Shown one piece after another: positions 7,345 to 17,184 of a stretch of DNA of 64,000 nt. Positions within the stretch are counted from its first letter, which is position 1, and each line of letters opens with the position of its first letter. The stretch is from Acetatifactor muris (GTDB lineage Bacteria > Bacillota > Clostridia > Lachnospirales > Lachnospiraceae), in the NCBI GenBank assembly GCA_023663635.1, contig JAMPHD010000008.1, forward strand, positions 1 through 64,000, in the 5' to 3' direction. The translations under genes were made by a program, and so were the position numbers. Under the pieces are notes generated by a model. That model did not search any database. It was not told the DNA's origin and saw only the letters and a program-made list of their open reading frames with translations.

Positions 7345-7866
7345 TCACACTGTTTCATTAATCATTCTTTTTAAACGGTCTATCACACTTCGCAATTCCT
7401 GTTTTGCTCTGACAGGATCCTGACTGATAAACTGATAACTCAATTCCATCTTGTGAATCATATGATCCAGATCAGAAACAAAAGAATCTGCAACGGCTGC
7501 ATATGTGCTGTCCGTATTATCGGTATCCTGAACTTCCGACCCCTTCTCACTTTCATCCACTGATTGCTGCAGTACATTTATGATTCCGTTCAACCGATCC
7601 AGTCTCTCGGTCAATGCTTTATTCTGTTCCTCACATTCAGCCTTCCTGCTGCCGGACTGTTCCAATTCATCACGATGCATCTCCCTGTTTTTCCTGGGAG
7701 AAAAAATATCAAAATTATCTTCCGCATTATTACGTATTCTTTGAGCAATCGCGTCTGCCTCACGAATGGTCAGTTGGTTTCGATCAAACTGTTCCTGCAG
7801 AGCATTTCTCTCCTCACAAAATTCCTGCAAAATCCTGTTCAATTCCCGGTATGTATCATCTTTCAT
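7345..7866 (-). CDS. DegS-like sensor kinase fragment (coiled coil and partial DHp domain only)
   Basis: A 173-residue protein with an N-terminal coiled coil (about residues 1-110) followed by a segment (DLDHMIHKMELSYQFISQDPVRAKQEL) that resembles the dimerisation helices of DegS/NarX-type histidine kinases, where HKIELS and DPVRAKLEL are common. The usual RDLHD phosphoacceptor motif is not present before it, and the protein stops at INETV, where the family normally continues to the ATPase domain. It therefore cannot autophosphorylate. The start at 7866 has GAGG six bases upstream; earlier in-frame ATGs reach 7929. It may be a decayed kinase or a dimerisation decoy. Confidence 0.6.
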   Translation of the reverse strand: MKDDTYRELNRILQEFCEERNALQEQFDRNQLTIREADAIAQRIRNNAEDNFDIFSPRKNREMHRDELEQSGSRKAECEEQNKALTERLDRLNGIINVLQQSVDESEKGSEVQDTDNTDSTYAAVADSFVSDLDHMIHKMELSYQFISQDPVRAKQELRSVIDRLKRMINETV

Positions 7867-7939
7867 ATTAATCCTCATTTCTGAGCGGCTTGTTGCAAAG
7901 AGACAGCAATCGCAAAGGCAATTTCCCATCTACCATCAA

Positions 7940-7971
7940 GGCTATTTGTTTTCGCTCAGAAACAAATAGCC
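7940..7971. repeat. Perfect inverted repeat between rsmG and the kinase-like fragment
   Basis: GGCTATTTGTTT at 7940-7951 is mirrored exactly at 7960-7971 across an eight-base loop. It lies after the rsmG stop on the minus strand and could end or process that transcript, though no clear run of T follows on either strand. The rest of the gap from 7867 to 8036 shows nothing else. Confidence 0.6.
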
Positions 7972-8036
7972 GAAAATCATAGCATATAGAACACTTTATA
8001 ATACAAACATATGTTCCTTGTCAGTTGATTAATACT

Positions 8037-8765
8037 TTACCGTATCGGTTCCTTCCCCGGCAGGCCTGCCTTCCTCGGATATTGGCCGGGCGTATGTTTG
8101 ACCTTTTCAATCACAAAAAAATTCCGGTATATATCTGAATCCGGTAATTGAAATTCCACCTGCCCGGAAATCTTTCCTCCCAATACAGAGATTGCTTTTC
8201 CCGCTGCCTCCATCTCCTCCACAATTTTCTCCGATTTGTAAGAAATAAATTGCCCACCCGTTTTGACAAAGGGAAGACAATATTCGGATAAGGTGGAGAG
8301 ATTTGCCACAGCGCGGGATACACACAGATCAAAATGTTCCCTGAGTTTACCCGGTTTGGCCCAATCCTCCGCGCGGCCATGAATTGTCTCCACTCCGGAA
8401 AGATTCAATTCTTCAATTACGGTATCCAGAAACCGAATCCTCTTATTCAGGGAATCTAAGAGTGTGACTTTGAGATTTGGAAAAGCAATCTTCAACGCCA
8501 GACCCGGAAATCCGGCCCCGGTACCCACATCGATCACCGAGAGGGACCGGTTCATGTCGCAAGCCTTGATCAGAGCCAGACTGTCCACGAAATGTTTTTT
8601 CATCACATCCTCATACTCCGTGATGGCCGTCAGATTCATAAAGGCATTCCACTCCGTCAAAAGCTCATAATACTTGAGAAACTGCTCCATCTGATCGCCT
8701 GTCAGCGAAATATTCAAATTGCCCAGATCCTTCTCAAATTGTAAGGTATTATATTTGGTGTTCAT
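8037..8765 (-). CDS. rsmG: 16S rRNA (guanine527-N7)-methyltransferase RsmG
   Basis: SAM-dependent methyltransferase that modifies G527 of 16S rRNA. The 242-residue product is of normal size and shows the SAM-binding motif VIDVGTGAGFPG (about 78-88), the following acidic DSLNKR loop, and FDLCVSRAVANLSTL. It sits in the classical position beside mnmG near the origin. The C-terminal tail (HTPGQYPRKAGLPGKEPIR) is typical. The 73-base gap to mnmG suggests cotranscription. Confidence 0.96.
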   Translation of the reverse strand: MNTKYNTLQFEKDLGNLNISLTGDQMEQFLKYYELLTEWNAFMNLTAITEYEDVMKKHFVDSLALIKACDMNRSLSVIDVGTGAGFPGLALKIAFPNLKVTLLDSLNKRIRFLDTVIEELNLSGVETIHGRAEDWAKPGKLREHFDLCVSRAVANLSTLSEYCLPFVKTGGQFISYKSEKIVEEMEAAGKAISVLGGKISGQVEFQLPDSDIYRNFFVIEKVKHTPGQYPRKAGLPGKEPIR

Positions 8766-8838
8766 CTCCGTCCGTTTTCCAATCTTCGTTTTTATGATTT
8801 TTCGGTCTTTGTTTCCCGGTCTTCACTTTCCAAATTAT

Positions 8839-10785
8839 CTATTTTCCATGCCTATGTTCCAGATACACCAACAAAACAGAGATATCCGCCGGTGAGACTC
8901 CCGAGATTCTGGATGCCTGTCCCACAGAGATCGGACGAAATTCTTTCAATTTCTGCCTGGCCTCCCGTCTCAGAGAAGGAACATCATCATAATCCAAATC
9001 GGAAGGAATTTTTCTATTTTCCATCTTTCTGTACTGCTCGACCTGACGTTTCTGTCGTAAAATATATCCTTCATATTTTATTTCTATCTCCACCTGCTCT
9101 ATGGCAGAGGATAATAACAGATCGTCCACCGGTCCGTAGAGTTCTTCCGCTTCCTTCATAAACTGACGAACGGATTCCTCTCGATGCACGTCAATCTCTT
9201 TCAAAATCTCATAAGACAGCTCCGGGCGACAGATCAACTCCGACAGACCGGCGGCAGTTTTTAAGGGGGAGCTGCCATGTCTCTCCAGAAAATCCTGAAT
9301 CTTTTGTCCGGCTCCCACTATGGTATCTTTAAGTCTGTCTGTTTCCTTATCTATCAGATATTGTTTGGCCTTTAATCTGTGAAATTCTTTCTCTGAGATC
9401 AGTCCCACTTGGAAACCTTTCTCCCGAAGGCGCAGATCCGCGTTGTCCTGGCGCAGCAACAGGCGATATTCCGCCCGGGAAGTCATCATGCGATAAGGTT
9501 CCCGATTGTCCTTGGTGACCAGATCGTCAATGAGGACGCCGATATAGCTCTCCCCTCTGTCCAAGATCAAAGGTTCCTTTCCCAGGATCTCCATGGCCGC
9601 ATTGATGCCGGCCACCAATCCCTGACAGGCCGCCTCCTCATATCCGCTGCTCCCGTTAAACTGTCCGCCGCTGAACAAACCCTTTACAGCCTTGAATTCC
9701 AAGGTGGGATAGAGCTGCTTGGCGCTGATACAGTCATATTCGATGGCATAAGCATTTCTCACGATCCTACAATTTTCTAATCCGGGGACCGTGCGATACA
9801 TGGCGAGCTGTACATCTTCCGGAAGAGAGGAGGACATTCCGCCCACATACATCTCATGAGTGTGTATTCCCTCCGGCTCAATAAAAACCTGATGTCTCTC
9901 CTTATCGGCAAACTTCACTACTTTATCCTCAATGGAGGGACAATATCTGGGTCCGGTACCCTCAATGATTCCCGCGTAAATGGGAGAGCGGTCCAGATTA
10001 TTCCGAATGATCTCATGGGTGCGCTCATTGGTATAGGTCAGCCAACAGGAGACCTGTTCCTTCTGTATGGTCGCGGGATCCGTGGAAAAAGAAAAGGGCA
10101 CTATTTTTTCATCCCCAAACTGTTCCTCCATTTTGGTATAATCAATGCTGCGTCCATCCATTCTGGCGGGAGTTCCCGTCTTAAAGCGACGCAGTTCAAT
10201 TCCCATCTCCTTTAAAGAATCTGACAGATGTGTCGCTGCCTGCAATCCGTTAGGACCGGTATAGGTGATCGCCTCCCCGCACAGACATCTGGCATTGAGG
10301 TAAGTTCCCGTACACAACACCACTGCTTTGCATTCATAGACGGCCCCGGTAAATGTCTTCACGCCGACAACCCTTTTATATTCCTGTCCCTCCCAGAGAA
10401 GTTCACAGACCTCCGCCTGTTTGATGACAAGATGCTCCTGATTCTCCAAGACATTTCTCATCTCTCTCGTATAATCCGCTTTGTCCGCCTGTGCCCTGAG
10501 AGAGTGAACCGCCGGTCCCTTGGAGACGTTCAGCATCTTGGACTGAATGAAAGTCTTATCTATATTTTTGCCCATCTCTCCGCCCAAAGCGTCAAGTTCT
10601 CTCACCAGATGTCCCTTGGAAGAACCGCCGATATTGGGATTACAGGGCATCAGGGCAATACTGTCCACACTCACCGTAAAGATCACTGTCTCCAGACCGA
10701 GACGCGCGCAAGCCAAAGCCGCCTCACATCCCGCATGGCCGGCTCCTATCACACACACATCTGTTTTTTCATGTATACCAGGCAT
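8839..10785 (-). CDS. mnmG: tRNA uridine-5-carboxymethylaminomethyl synthase subunit MnmG (GidA)
   Basis: FAD-dependent partner of MnmE that installs cmnm5 on the wobble uridine of certain tRNAs. The 648-residue product begins with the FAD-binding [14 protein letters not shown] (about 12-25), has the conserved [16 protein letters not shown] region, the [10 protein letters not shown] and [18 protein letters not shown] signatures, and the C-terminal helical domain ([18 protein letters not shown]) that contacts MnmE and tRNA. AGGAG upstream supports the ATG at 10785. It starts 27 bases after the mnmE stop, so the two partners are cotranscribed. Confidence 0.97.
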   Translation of the reverse strand: MPGIHEKTDVCVIGAGHAGCEAALACARLGLETVIFTVSVDSIALMPCNPNIGGSSKGHLVRELDALGGEMGKNIDKTFIQSKMLNVSKGPAVHSLRAQADKADYTREMRNVLENQEHLVIKQAEVCELLWEGQEYKRVVGVKTFTGAVYECKAVVLCTGTYLNARCLCGEAITYTGPNGLQAATHLSDSLKEMGIELRRFKTGTPARMDGRSIDYTKMEEQFGDEKIVPFSFSTDPATIQKEQVSCWLTYTNERTHEIIRNNLDRSPIYAGIIEGTGPRYCPSIEDKVVKFADKERHQVFIEPEGIHTHEMYVGGMSSSLPEDVQLAMYRTVPGLENCRIVRNAYAIEYDCISAKQLYPTLEFKAVKGLFSGGQFNGSSGYEEAACQGLVAGINAAMEILGKEPLILDRGESYIGVLIDDLVTKDNREPYRMMTSRAEYRLLLRQDNADLRLREKGFQVGLISEKEFHRLKAKQYLIDKETDRLKDTIVGAGQKIQDFLERHGSSPLKTAAGLSELICRPELSYEILKEIDVHREESVRQFMKEAEELYGPVDDLLLSSAIEQVEIEIKYEGYILRQKRQVEQYRKMENRKIPSDLDYDDVPSLRREARQKLKEFRPISVGQASRISGVSPADISVLLVYLEHRHGK

Positions 10786-10811
10786 CTCATCATCTCCTAC
10801 AGATATGTCTT

Positions 10812-12212
10812 TTATTTTCCCATACAGAATTGGGCAAAAATCTCATTCACAAGATCATCCTCCACCTGTTCTCCGATGATCCTGCCAAGTTCCGAATAAG
10901 CGTTCATCAGATCGATGGAATAAAAATCTTCCGGCATTTCGTCCTTGATACTCTTTTTGACCATATTCAAACTTTCAAGAGCATTTTGCAGAGATTCTTT
11001 GTGACGCATATTAATTATGACAGCCTCGTCATTACTTTTTAACTCTCCTTGGAAAAACATCTCCCTGATCGTATTTTCAAAGATATCCATCCCCGTATGA
11101 TCCAAAATAGAAGTGGAAATGATTGGAATCCGTCCATGACCCGGAAGGATCTCATCCATAAGGGCGCACAGATCCTGTTCCTTCATCACGGGTTCCAGAT
11201 CGGATTTATTCATCAGGACAATGGATTTCTTGTCCCGCATCATGGAAATGATCTCCCGATCACTGTCATCAAGCGCTTTGGACACATCCGCCACATAGAG
11301 GATCAGATCCGCGTCCAGAGCGTATTTTTTCGCCTTCTCCACTCCGATCTTCTCCACGATATCATCCGTATCGCGGATTCCCGCGGTATCTACAATATTC
11401 AGACCAATCCCATGCAGCATAACGGATTCCTGCAGCACATCTCTTGTGGTTCCCGCCACATCCGTCACAATGGCGCGGTCCTCGCCCAACAGGCTGTTTA
11501 ACAGGGAAGACTTTCCCACATTGGGTTTTCCGACGATCACTGTGGAGATTCCTTCTCTCATCAGTCTCCCGTGATCCGCGGTATCGATCAGGTTTTGAAT
11601 CTCGGGAAGGAGAGTGTCTATCTTTTCCCTCAGTCTCTCCGGATATCCCTCAAGGCTGATATGTTCGGGATCGTCCAAGGCAGACTCTATAAACGCGATC
11701 TCATAGATCAACCGGTCTCTGAAATACCTGATCCTGTCAGAGAGTTTCCCCTGCAATCGATTCATGGAAGATCTCAACGCGTATTCATTTTGAGACTTTA
11801 TCACATCCATGACTGCCTCGGCCTTGGAGAGATCAATCCTTCCGTTCAGAAAAGCCCTCTTGGTAAATTCACCGGGCTCCGCCAGTCTGGCTCCGTTCCT
11901 GCATACAAGTTCCAATATCTTTCGCATGATAAGGATGCCGCCATGACAGTTGATCTCCACAGTGTCTTCCGCCGTAAAACTCTTAGGGGCTCTCATTACG
12001 GAAACCATGACTTCATCCAGAACATGGCCTTCTTCCACCACATATCCGTAATGAATGGTGTGGCTCTCCGTTTCCATCAAAATCTGCCTCCCGGCAGGAT
12101 TGCGAAATATTCTGTTTCCCACTTCTATGGCATCCTCACCGCTGATCCTGATGATCCCGATTCCGGAGTCAGACAGAGCGGTAGCGATGGCTGCAATCGT
12201 ATCTGTATTCAT
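10812..12212 (-). CDS. mnmE: tRNA modification GTPase MnmE (TrmE)
   Basis: GTPase that works with MnmG on tRNA wobble uridines. The 466-residue protein has the N-terminal formyl-THF-binding domain ([21 protein letters not shown]), a central helical domain, an inserted G domain with G1 [10 protein letters not shown] (about 226-235), DTAGIRDT and NKSD, and ends in the invariant FCMGK with its catalytic cysteine. AGGGAAG lies upstream of the ATG. A terminator (12234-12269) separates it from jag, so its expression needs readthrough or a promoter I could not identify. Confidence 0.97.
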   Translation of the reverse strand: MNTDTIAAIATALSDSGIGIIRISGEDAIEVGNRIFRNPAGRQILMETESHTIHYGYVVEEGHVLDEVMVSVMRAPKSFTAEDTVEINCHGGILIMRKILELVCRNGARLAEPGEFTKRAFLNGRIDLSKAEAVMDVIKSQNEYALRSSMNRLQGKLSDRIRYFRDRLIYEIAFIESALDDPEHISLEGYPERLREKIDTLLPEIQNLIDTADHGRLMREGISTVIVGKPNVGKSSLLNSLLGEDRAIVTDVAGTTRDVLQESVMLHGIGLNIVDTAGIRDTDDIVEKIGVEKAKKYALDADLILYVADVSKALDDSDREIISMMRDKKSIVLMNKSDLEPVMKEQDLCALMDEILPGHGRIPIISTSILDHTGMDIFENTIREMFFQGELKSNDEAVIINMRHKESLQNALESLNMVKKSIKDEMPEDFYSIDLMNAYSELGRIIGEQVEDDLVNEIFAQFCMGK

Positions 12213-12233
12213 ATGATCTTCCCTTATGTCAAC

Positions 12234-12269
12234 AAAAAACCGGATATATGAATTATATCACATACCCGG
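12234..12269 (-). terminator. Rho-independent terminator after jag
   Basis: On the minus strand, CCGGGTATGT pairs with ATATATCCGG (two G-U pairs) around a ten-base loop, followed by six T. It lies between the jag stop and the mnmE start and should at least partly uncouple mnmE-mnmG-rsmG from the rpmH-to-jag block. Confidence 0.75.
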
Positions 12270-12295
12270 TATTTCTGATATACCAAATTGTCCGC

Positions 12296-13078
12296 TTAAT
12301 TTCTGGGCTGTCTCTTCAGGGTTACTACCACTCTCCTGAAGGGCTCATCTCCCTCGCTGTGCGTGGTCACATATTTGTCATCCTGCAGAGCGTAATGAAT
12401 GATCCTTCTCTCATAGGGATTCATGGGCTCCAAAGATACGGGTCTCTTGGTCCTCTTTACCTTATAGGCAATATTTTTGGCGAGATTCTCAAGGGTCTCT
12501 CTCCTTCTCTCCCTGTAATTCTCCGTGTCAACCTTCACCCGGATATATTCCTCGGAGCCTTTATTGACTACCAAAGATACAAGATATTGCAGGGAATCCA
12601 AGGTTTGTCCGCGCTTACCGATGAGAATACCCATCTCATCACCGCTGATCTCCACATCCATGGATCTGTCCGCGGCATCATATTGAACATTCACGGACGC
12701 ATTGATGTCCATAGCCTTGAATACATCGTCCAGGAAAACCTGAGCTCTCTTCTCAATGGATCCGTCGGAGACTGATGCTCTTGCGGGAGAAGACGCGGCG
12801 GATGCAGTTGTCTTTCTATCATTTTGCGCAACTGTCTCCTTTGCGGAAGATTCCTTTACAACAGTTTCCTTTATCGCGTCTTTTTTCTCGGTCTCCATCA
12901 TTTTCTCATCCTTGACAGCAGCCTTGATCACTGCCGGCTTGGAACCGATTCCCAGAAAACCGTTGGAGCCTTCCTCGATCACTTCATAATAGAGTCTGTC
13001 ACTGGTGACACCCAATTTACGACAGGCTTCCGTTATCGCGTCACTCATATTTTTAGCAGATACTTCAATAAATTCCAT
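12296..13078 (-). CDS. jag: RNA-binding protein Jag/KhpB (SpoIIIJ-associated)
   Basis: Cytoplasmic RNA-binding protein encoded beside the YidC insertase. The 260-residue protein has the Jag_N domain (about 1-55, FIEVSAKNMSDAITEACRKL), a low-complexity linker rich in Lys, Glu, Thr and Ala, a KH domain (GILIGKRGQTLDSLQYLVS), and an R3H domain (ERRIIHYALQDDKYVTTHSEG) at the end. All three domains are intact. It starts 36 bases after the yidC stop. The family affects cell shape and division in other Firmicutes. Confidence 0.95.
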   Translation of the reverse strand: MEFIEVSAKNMSDAITEACRKLGVTSDRLYYEVIEEGSNGFLGIGSKPAVIKAAVKDEKMMETEKKDAIKETVVKESSAKETVAQNDRKTTASAASSPARASVSDGSIEKRAQVFLDDVFKAMDINASVNVQYDAADRSMDVEISGDEMGILIGKRGQTLDSLQYLVSLVVNKGSEEYIRVKVDTENYRERRRETLENLAKNIAYKVKRTKRPVSLEPMNPYERRIIHYALQDDKYVTTHSEGDEPFRRVVVTLKRQPRN

Positions 13079-13114
13079 ATTTAAAACCTCCTTACATTAC
13101 AATCATTTGCTCAT

Positions 13115-14422
13115 TCAGGTTCTATGTTTTTTATTGTAGTCACTCACCATATTTGCCTTTGCCATCATACTTCCCGCTTTGGAAGGTTTCGGCTCCGAAT
13201 CGGTATCTTTATTCATATCCGTGGCCGAATTTGCGTATTTGTTGATCTTCTTGGCATTCATGTTGGCATAAGCGTTCAACTTGTCCTGATTTTCCTTCAG
13301 TTTCTTCATTTTTTGAGCGCTCTTGTCAGCATTCTTCTCAATGATCTCATTAAAGTCTATCTTGTCAATATGTTTGTTGATCAATACCTGCTGAATACCC
13401 CTCACCACGGAACCGGCTACCCAGTAAATACCCATACCTGCGGGCAATGTGAAACAGAACCACGCGGATAAGAGCGGCATGAACATATTCATTGTCTTCA
13501 TCGTGCTCTGCATCTGAGCTGTCTGATCATCCATATCCTTGGGATTTTCCTGCTGAGGCATCAATTTCACATTGATCCACTGCGTCACCGCGGATAAAAC
13601 GGGAATGGCTAAGGCACCGATGAGCAAAAGCCACGCTCCATTGTGAAAATTCTCCACGATCAGACTCTGAGGCGAATCACCGATATTCAAACCGAGAAAA
13701 TTGTTATAAGTATCGATCAGACCGCGGGTTGCTCCATTGCTGAGGATCAGTCTGCCGTTGAAAGTGAGATCCGACAGATTATAATGTTCCGCGACCAGAG
13801 CCATATCGGAGGAGGAAAGTCTGTTCAAGACATCTACGATACCGTTCTCCAAATTTCCGTTTAAGAGGCTCTTGCCGTACATAGAGACCGTATTGGCGAT
13901 ACTGTTCGTGGGCTCCGGATCCGCAAAAGTAGGATTCATCAGCCATTCCGCGCCATCCGTTGCTATCACCTTCGCAGCGAGAATGCGGAAAGTATCGCCT
14001 ATTTTCTTTACATAGGCGGGCATCGCATAGATCACGCGGTACAACGCTAGCAAAATAGGCATCTGTATCAACAGATATCCGCATCCTCCCGTGGGGGAGA
14101 CACCATATTTTGCATAGAGGGCCTGCATTTCATTATTCATCGCCATCTGAGAATTCTGATCCTTGCGATTCTTGTATTTATTTTGAATCGCCTGTAACTC
14201 AGGACTCATTTTGGCGGACAGTTTTGAAAACTTTTGCTGTTTGATGGTCAAGGGCATCATCAACAGATTGATCACTATTGTAAATAAAATGATGGCAAGA
14301 CCAATGTTAGGGATACCGATCCAATCGATAACGGTAAATATCCCTTCCATGATCTTACCTAAGATCCACACGATATATTTAAAGATGGGTGTGGAATTTT
14401 GTGTCAATAAAATACCGTTCAT
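13115..14422 (-). CDS. yidC: Membrane protein insertase YidC
   Basis: Inserts membrane proteins alone or with SecYEG. The 435-residue product has an N-terminal membrane segment, the family core starting at GLAIILFTIVINLLMMPLTIKQQ, the hydrophilic coiled hairpin (KLSAKMSPELQAIQNKY), further membrane segments (LLIQMPILLALYRVIYAM, and WFCFTLPAGMGIYWVAGSVV) and a long basic tail. It is longer than Bacillus SpoIIIJ because of an extra extracellular stretch (about 150-240) and the tail; it lacks an N-terminal lipobox. It lies in the standard rnpA-yidD-yidC-jag order. Confidence 0.95.
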   Translation of the reverse strand: MNGILLTQNSTPIFKYIVWILGKIMEGIFTVIDWIGIPNIGLAIILFTIVINLLMMPLTIKQQKFSKLSAKMSPELQAIQNKYKNRKDQNSQMAMNNEMQALYAKYGVSPTGGCGYLLIQMPILLALYRVIYAMPAYVKKIGDTFRILAAKVIATDGAEWLMNPTFADPEPTNSIANTVSMYGKSLLNGNLENGIVDVLNRLSSSDMALVAEHYNLSDLTFNGRLILSNGATRGLIDTYNNFLGLNIGDSPQSLIVENFHNGAWLLLIGALAIPVLSAVTQWINVKLMPQQENPKDMDDQTAQMQSTMKTMNMFMPLLSAWFCFTLPAGMGIYWVAGSVVRGIQQVLINKHIDKIDFNEIIEKNADKSAQKMKKLKENQDKLNAYANMNAKKINKYANSATDMNKDTDSEPKPSKAGSMMAKANMVSDYNKKHRT

Positions 14423-14468
14423 TCATCCTCCTGATCTGCCGTGTTCCGATATCATACTGAAAACCATA

Positions 14469-14678
14469 CTATGGAACAGGATCATATCCACCCTTTGAAA
14501 AAGGATTACATCGAAGAATCCTCCAAAAAGCCAAAAGTCCCCCCTTGAGAACGCCGTACTTCTCTATGGCCTCCAAGCCATACTGAGAACAGGTGGGAAT
14601 ATAGGGACATTTAAATCTTTTATATGGAGATAAATATCTTTGATAACATTTTATAACGGCAATTAAAATTTTTTTCAT
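14469..14678 (-). CDS. yidD: Membrane protein insertion efficiency factor YidD
   Basis: A 69-residue protein with the family signature [31 protein letters not shown] and the terminal [14 protein letters not shown]. It is a small membrane-associated helper of YidC. It overlaps the rnpA stop by four bases, which indicates translational coupling. Confidence 0.95.
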   Translation of the reverse strand: MKKILIAVIKCYQRYLSPYKRFKCPYIPTCSQYGLEAIEKYGVLKGGLLAFWRILRCNPFSKGGYDPVP

Positions 14679-15013
14679 GTTCCGATGATTCGATGAAGTC
14701 TGCCTAAGTGCAGCAGCGCACTCTCTACCTCTTTGTAACCTACAGCATTCGCAGAGGGTCTTGCGATGATTACCATATCCAAACCACTATTGAATACGCC
14801 TTCATGTAATCTGTAACTTTCACGAATAAGTCTTGTGACACGATGCCTCACAACACTGTTTCCAACTTTTTTGCTCACACTGATCCCAATCCGATTAATA
14901 CCCAGGCTATTTTCCAGAATATACATGATAAGGTATTTGTTGGCGTAGGACTTGCCTTGTTTGTAGACGGATTGAAACTGCCGGTTTTTCCTTAACGATT
15001 CCGAAAATTGCAT
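14675..15013 (-). CDS. rnpA: Ribonuclease P protein component
   Basis: Protein subunit of RNase P, which matures tRNA 5' ends with the RNA subunit. The 112-residue product starts at [17 protein letters not shown], has the central strand region, and the RNR-type signature ([19 protein letters not shown]) that contacts the RNA. The ATG at 15013 is preceded by AAGGGG; the frame stays open 40 codons further upstream but runs through the rpmH region in another frame and is not part of the family. It follows rpmH after a hairpin. Confidence 0.95.
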   Translation of the reverse strand: MQFSESLRKNRQFQSVYKQGKSYANKYLIMYILENSLGINRIGISVSKKVGNSVVRHRVTRLIRESYRLHEGVFNSGLDMVIIARPSANAVGYKEVESALLHLGRLHRIIGT

Positions 15014-15079
15014 GAAATTTCCCCTTCTGTTCCATCTGAGATCCTTCCGGGAATTCTGAGAAAAGAATGGAAAAATTGC

Positions 15080-15103
15080 AAAAAGGTCACATTTCTGTGA
15101 CCT
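15080..15103 (-). terminator. Hairpin between rpmH and rnpA (attenuator-like)
   Basis: AGGTCAC at 15084-15090 is mirrored at 15097-15103 with a six-base loop. On the minus strand the stem is followed by five T. It overlaps the rpmH stop codon, so it may act as a partial terminator that lowers rnpA relative to rpmH. Confidence 0.6.
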
Positions 15104-15236
15104 ATGCAGACAATCTTTTTCTTCCTTTTGCACGTCTTGCAGCTAAAACTTTTCTCCCGCCGGGTGTACTCATTCTTGCTCTGAAACCATGTACTCTGGC
15201 ATGAGAACGCTTTTTGGGCTGATAAGTCATCTTCAT
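15102..15236 (-). CDS. rpmH: 50S ribosomal protein L34
   Basis: A 44-residue highly basic protein ([19 protein letters not shown], then a C-terminal [11 protein letters not shown]), the exact length of bacterial L34. An AAGGAGGTG site precedes the ATG at 15236. It is the first gene left of the origin and is headed by a strong promoter at 15278-15306. It is the first of the series rpmH-rnpA-yidD-yidC-jag. Confidence 0.97.
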   Translation of the reverse strand: MKMTYQPKKRSHARVHGFRARMSTPGGRKVLAARRAKGRKRLSA

Positions 15237-15277
15237 GAAAATGCACCTCCTTCTTATTTAGGAAAATAGCATATTTG

Positions 15278-15306
15278 ATTTTATAAGAAAAATGAGAGGT
15301 TGTCAA
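15278..15306 (-). promoter_or_regulatory. Promoter of rpmH
   Basis: On the minus strand: TTGACA (15301-15306), 17 bases, TAAAAT (15278-15283), about 40 bases before the rpmH start. The -35 is a perfect match and the -10 matches five of six. Confidence 0.75.
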
Positions 15307-15339
15307 GAAAAATTCCCTAAAAATAAAGGTTTTTACCTC

Positions 15340-15660
15340 TAAAATTTTTTTTAAATTACTTATACACATACATATCCACATTTTAACCCTATTTTATACA
15401 TATCCACATTTTATTCACTTTTTGTGGATAAGTACCCGTTTTAATCCTTATTGTATGTGAAAATAGGGTGTAAAACGGTGAAATTACTCTCAAATACCTA
15501 ATGTCAATATCCATTTTTATCCACTAATTCACTTTTATATCCACATGACAATTTTTTATTTTACTTATAAACAAAGTTATGAACATAATGTGTATAACTT
15601 TATACTCACTCTGTTCATAACTATTGTTTGAAATATTCAACTCTTTATATTAAAATGATA
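15340..15660. other. Chromosomal replication origin (oriC) with DnaA boxes
   Basis: The 462-base gap between rpmH and dnaA is very AT-rich and holds clustered DnaA boxes. Perfect TTATNCACA forms: 15360-15368 (TTATACACA, plus), 15423-15431 (TGTGGATAA, minus), 15589-15597 (TGTGTATAA, minus). One-mismatch forms: 15372-15380, 15400-15408 and 15537-15545 (ATATCCACA), and 15517-15525 (TTATCCACT). An A/T stretch at 15551-15571 is a candidate unwinding element. Genes on both sides are transcribed away from it. Confidence 0.92.
15624..15651 (+). promoter_or_regulatory. Candidate promoter of dnaA
   Basis: TTGTTT, 16 bases, TATATT, about 45 bases before the dnaA start and just after the last DnaA box, an arrangement that would allow self-repression by DnaA. 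The match is moderate. Confidence 0.4.
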
Positions 15661-15698
15661 AATGGGAGTTTTTACGAGATCAGAAAGAGGCATATAGA

Positions 15699-17072
15699 AT
15701 GGATTCAACAGATTTGATCAGGGATAATTGGGATAATATAAAGGAAACCGTGCGGAAAGAGTATGAATTGTCTTCCATTTCTTTTAACACATGGGTGAAA
15801 CCCCTTGAATACTATGACACGGTAGATGATGTGGTATATATCATCATACCGTCCGATCAGGGAATGTCTCTCAATTATATATCTTCCAAATACAGCAAGT
15901 TTTTTCAGGTGACCATCACGGAGCTCTTCGATCACAATTATGAGATCAGCTTTGTCTTGGAAAAGGACGTGAAGAACAGACAGTCAAGCGAACAGAGCGT
16001 TCCGATCGCCACTCCTGTATACAATATCAACTATGAAAATGCCCATTTGAACCCTAAATACAGATTCGATACCTTTGTGGTGGGCAGCAATAATAAATTT
16101 GCGCACTCCGCCTGTCTCGCGGTGGCTGAGAATCCGGGAGAAGTCTATAATCCCCTGTATCTCTATGGAGGTCCGGGACTTGGCAAGACTCATTTGATGC
16201 ATTCCATCGGACACTTTATTCTGGAGCAGAATCCGGACAGAAAGGTTTTGTATGTCACCAGTGAGGACTTCACCAACGAAGTGATCGACTCCATCAGAAG
16301 CGGTAATACCACATCCATGAGCAAACTTCGCGATAAATACAGAAACGTGGATGTACTCATGGTGGACGATGTGCAATTTATAATAGGTAAGGAGAGCACA
16401 CAGGAAGAGTTCTTCCACACCTTTAATGCTCTGCATTCCATCAGTAAGCAAATCATTCTGTCCTCCGACAAACCTCCCAAGGAGATGGAGACTCTTGAGG
16501 AGAGATTCCGCTCCCGTTTTGAATGGGGGCTTATCGCGGATATCCAGGCTCCCGACTATGAGACAAGAATGGCAATTTTGCGCAAAAACGCGGAAAATTG
16601 CGAGATGAACATTGATGAGGAGATCATCAATTATATCGCCACCAACATAAAGTCCAACATCAGGGAACTTGAGGGCGCTTTCAACAAGATCATAGCGGCA
16701 GCCAAATTAAATAAGGTAGAACTCACTCTCCCTCTGGCTGAGGAAGCCTTAAAGGATGTCATCTATCCCAACAAACCCAAAGAGATCACGCCCACTCTGA
16801 TCATCAATATCGTTGCGGATCACTTTAGAGTAAAGGCGGATGACATTACCTCCAAGAGGAGAAATTCCGAATTTGTACTGCCAAGACAGGTAGTGATGTA
16901 TCTTTGCCGCAATCTGACGGATATCTCTTTAGAAAGTATCGCTGCCATATTAAATAAGAAGGATCACACCACAGTCATGCATGGATGTAAACGCATTGAA
17001 AACGAGATTGCCAACAATGTGGATTTCAAGAATAAGGTGGATACCATCATCAAAAAGATCAATCCGGCCTGA
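15699..17072 (+). CDS. dnaA: Chromosomal replication initiator DnaA
   Basis: AAA+ ATPase that binds DnaA boxes and opens oriC. The 457-residue protein has the N-terminal domain I (WDNIKETVRKEYELSSISFNTW), a short linker, AAA+ domain with Walker A GGPGLGKTH (about 157-165), Walker B VLMVDDVQF, sensor and arginine-finger regions (ERFRSRFEWGL), and the C-terminal box-binding domain with DHTTVMHGCKRI. Length is normal. An AGAGG site precedes the ATG. The gene faces right from the origin and is followed by dnaN after a 228-base gap. Confidence 0.98.
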   Translation: MDSTDLIRDNWDNIKETVRKEYELSSISFNTWVKPLEYYDTVDDVVYIIIPSDQGMSLNYISSKYSKFFQVTITELFDHNYEISFVLEKDVKNRQSSEQSVPIATPVYNINYENAHLNPKYRFDTFVVGSNNKFAHSACLAVAENPGEVYNPLYLYGGPGLGKTHLMHSIGHFILEQNPDRKVLYVTSEDFTNEVIDSIRSGNTTSMSKLRDKYRNVDVLMVDDVQFIIGKESTQEEFFHTFNALHSISKQIILSSDKPPKEMETLEERFRSRFEWGLIADIQAPDYETRMAILRKNAENCEMNIDEEIINYIATNIKSNIRELEGAFNKIIAAAKLNKVELTLPLAEEALKDVIYPNKPKEITPTLIINIVADHFRVKADDITSKRRNSEFVLPRQVVMYLCRNLTDISLESIAAILNKKDHTTVMHGCKRIENEIANNVDFKNKVDTIIKKINPA

Positions 17073-17178
17073 CGGGAATTTGGCCCTTCAAAATGTAATG
17101 TTGATAACTTTAAGTTTATTATGAATTTATATTTTAATATTCGCACAGAAAGTCATTCCATTTTGGCCTTAAAAATAG

Positions 17179-17184
17179 TATAAT
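17179..17184 (+). promoter_or_regulatory. Candidate -10 element for dnaN
   Basis: The 228-base gap between dnaA and dnaN holds a perfect TATAAT at 17179-17184, but no good -35 at 17 bases (TTCCAT at 17156-17161). No full DnaA box was found in this gap. A long 5' leader of about 110 bases would result. Confidence 0.35.

Noticed and set aside
15014..15133. Upstream extension of rnpA
   Set aside because: It overlaps rpmH in another frame and lacks RnpA sequence; the ATG at 15013 starts the family domain.
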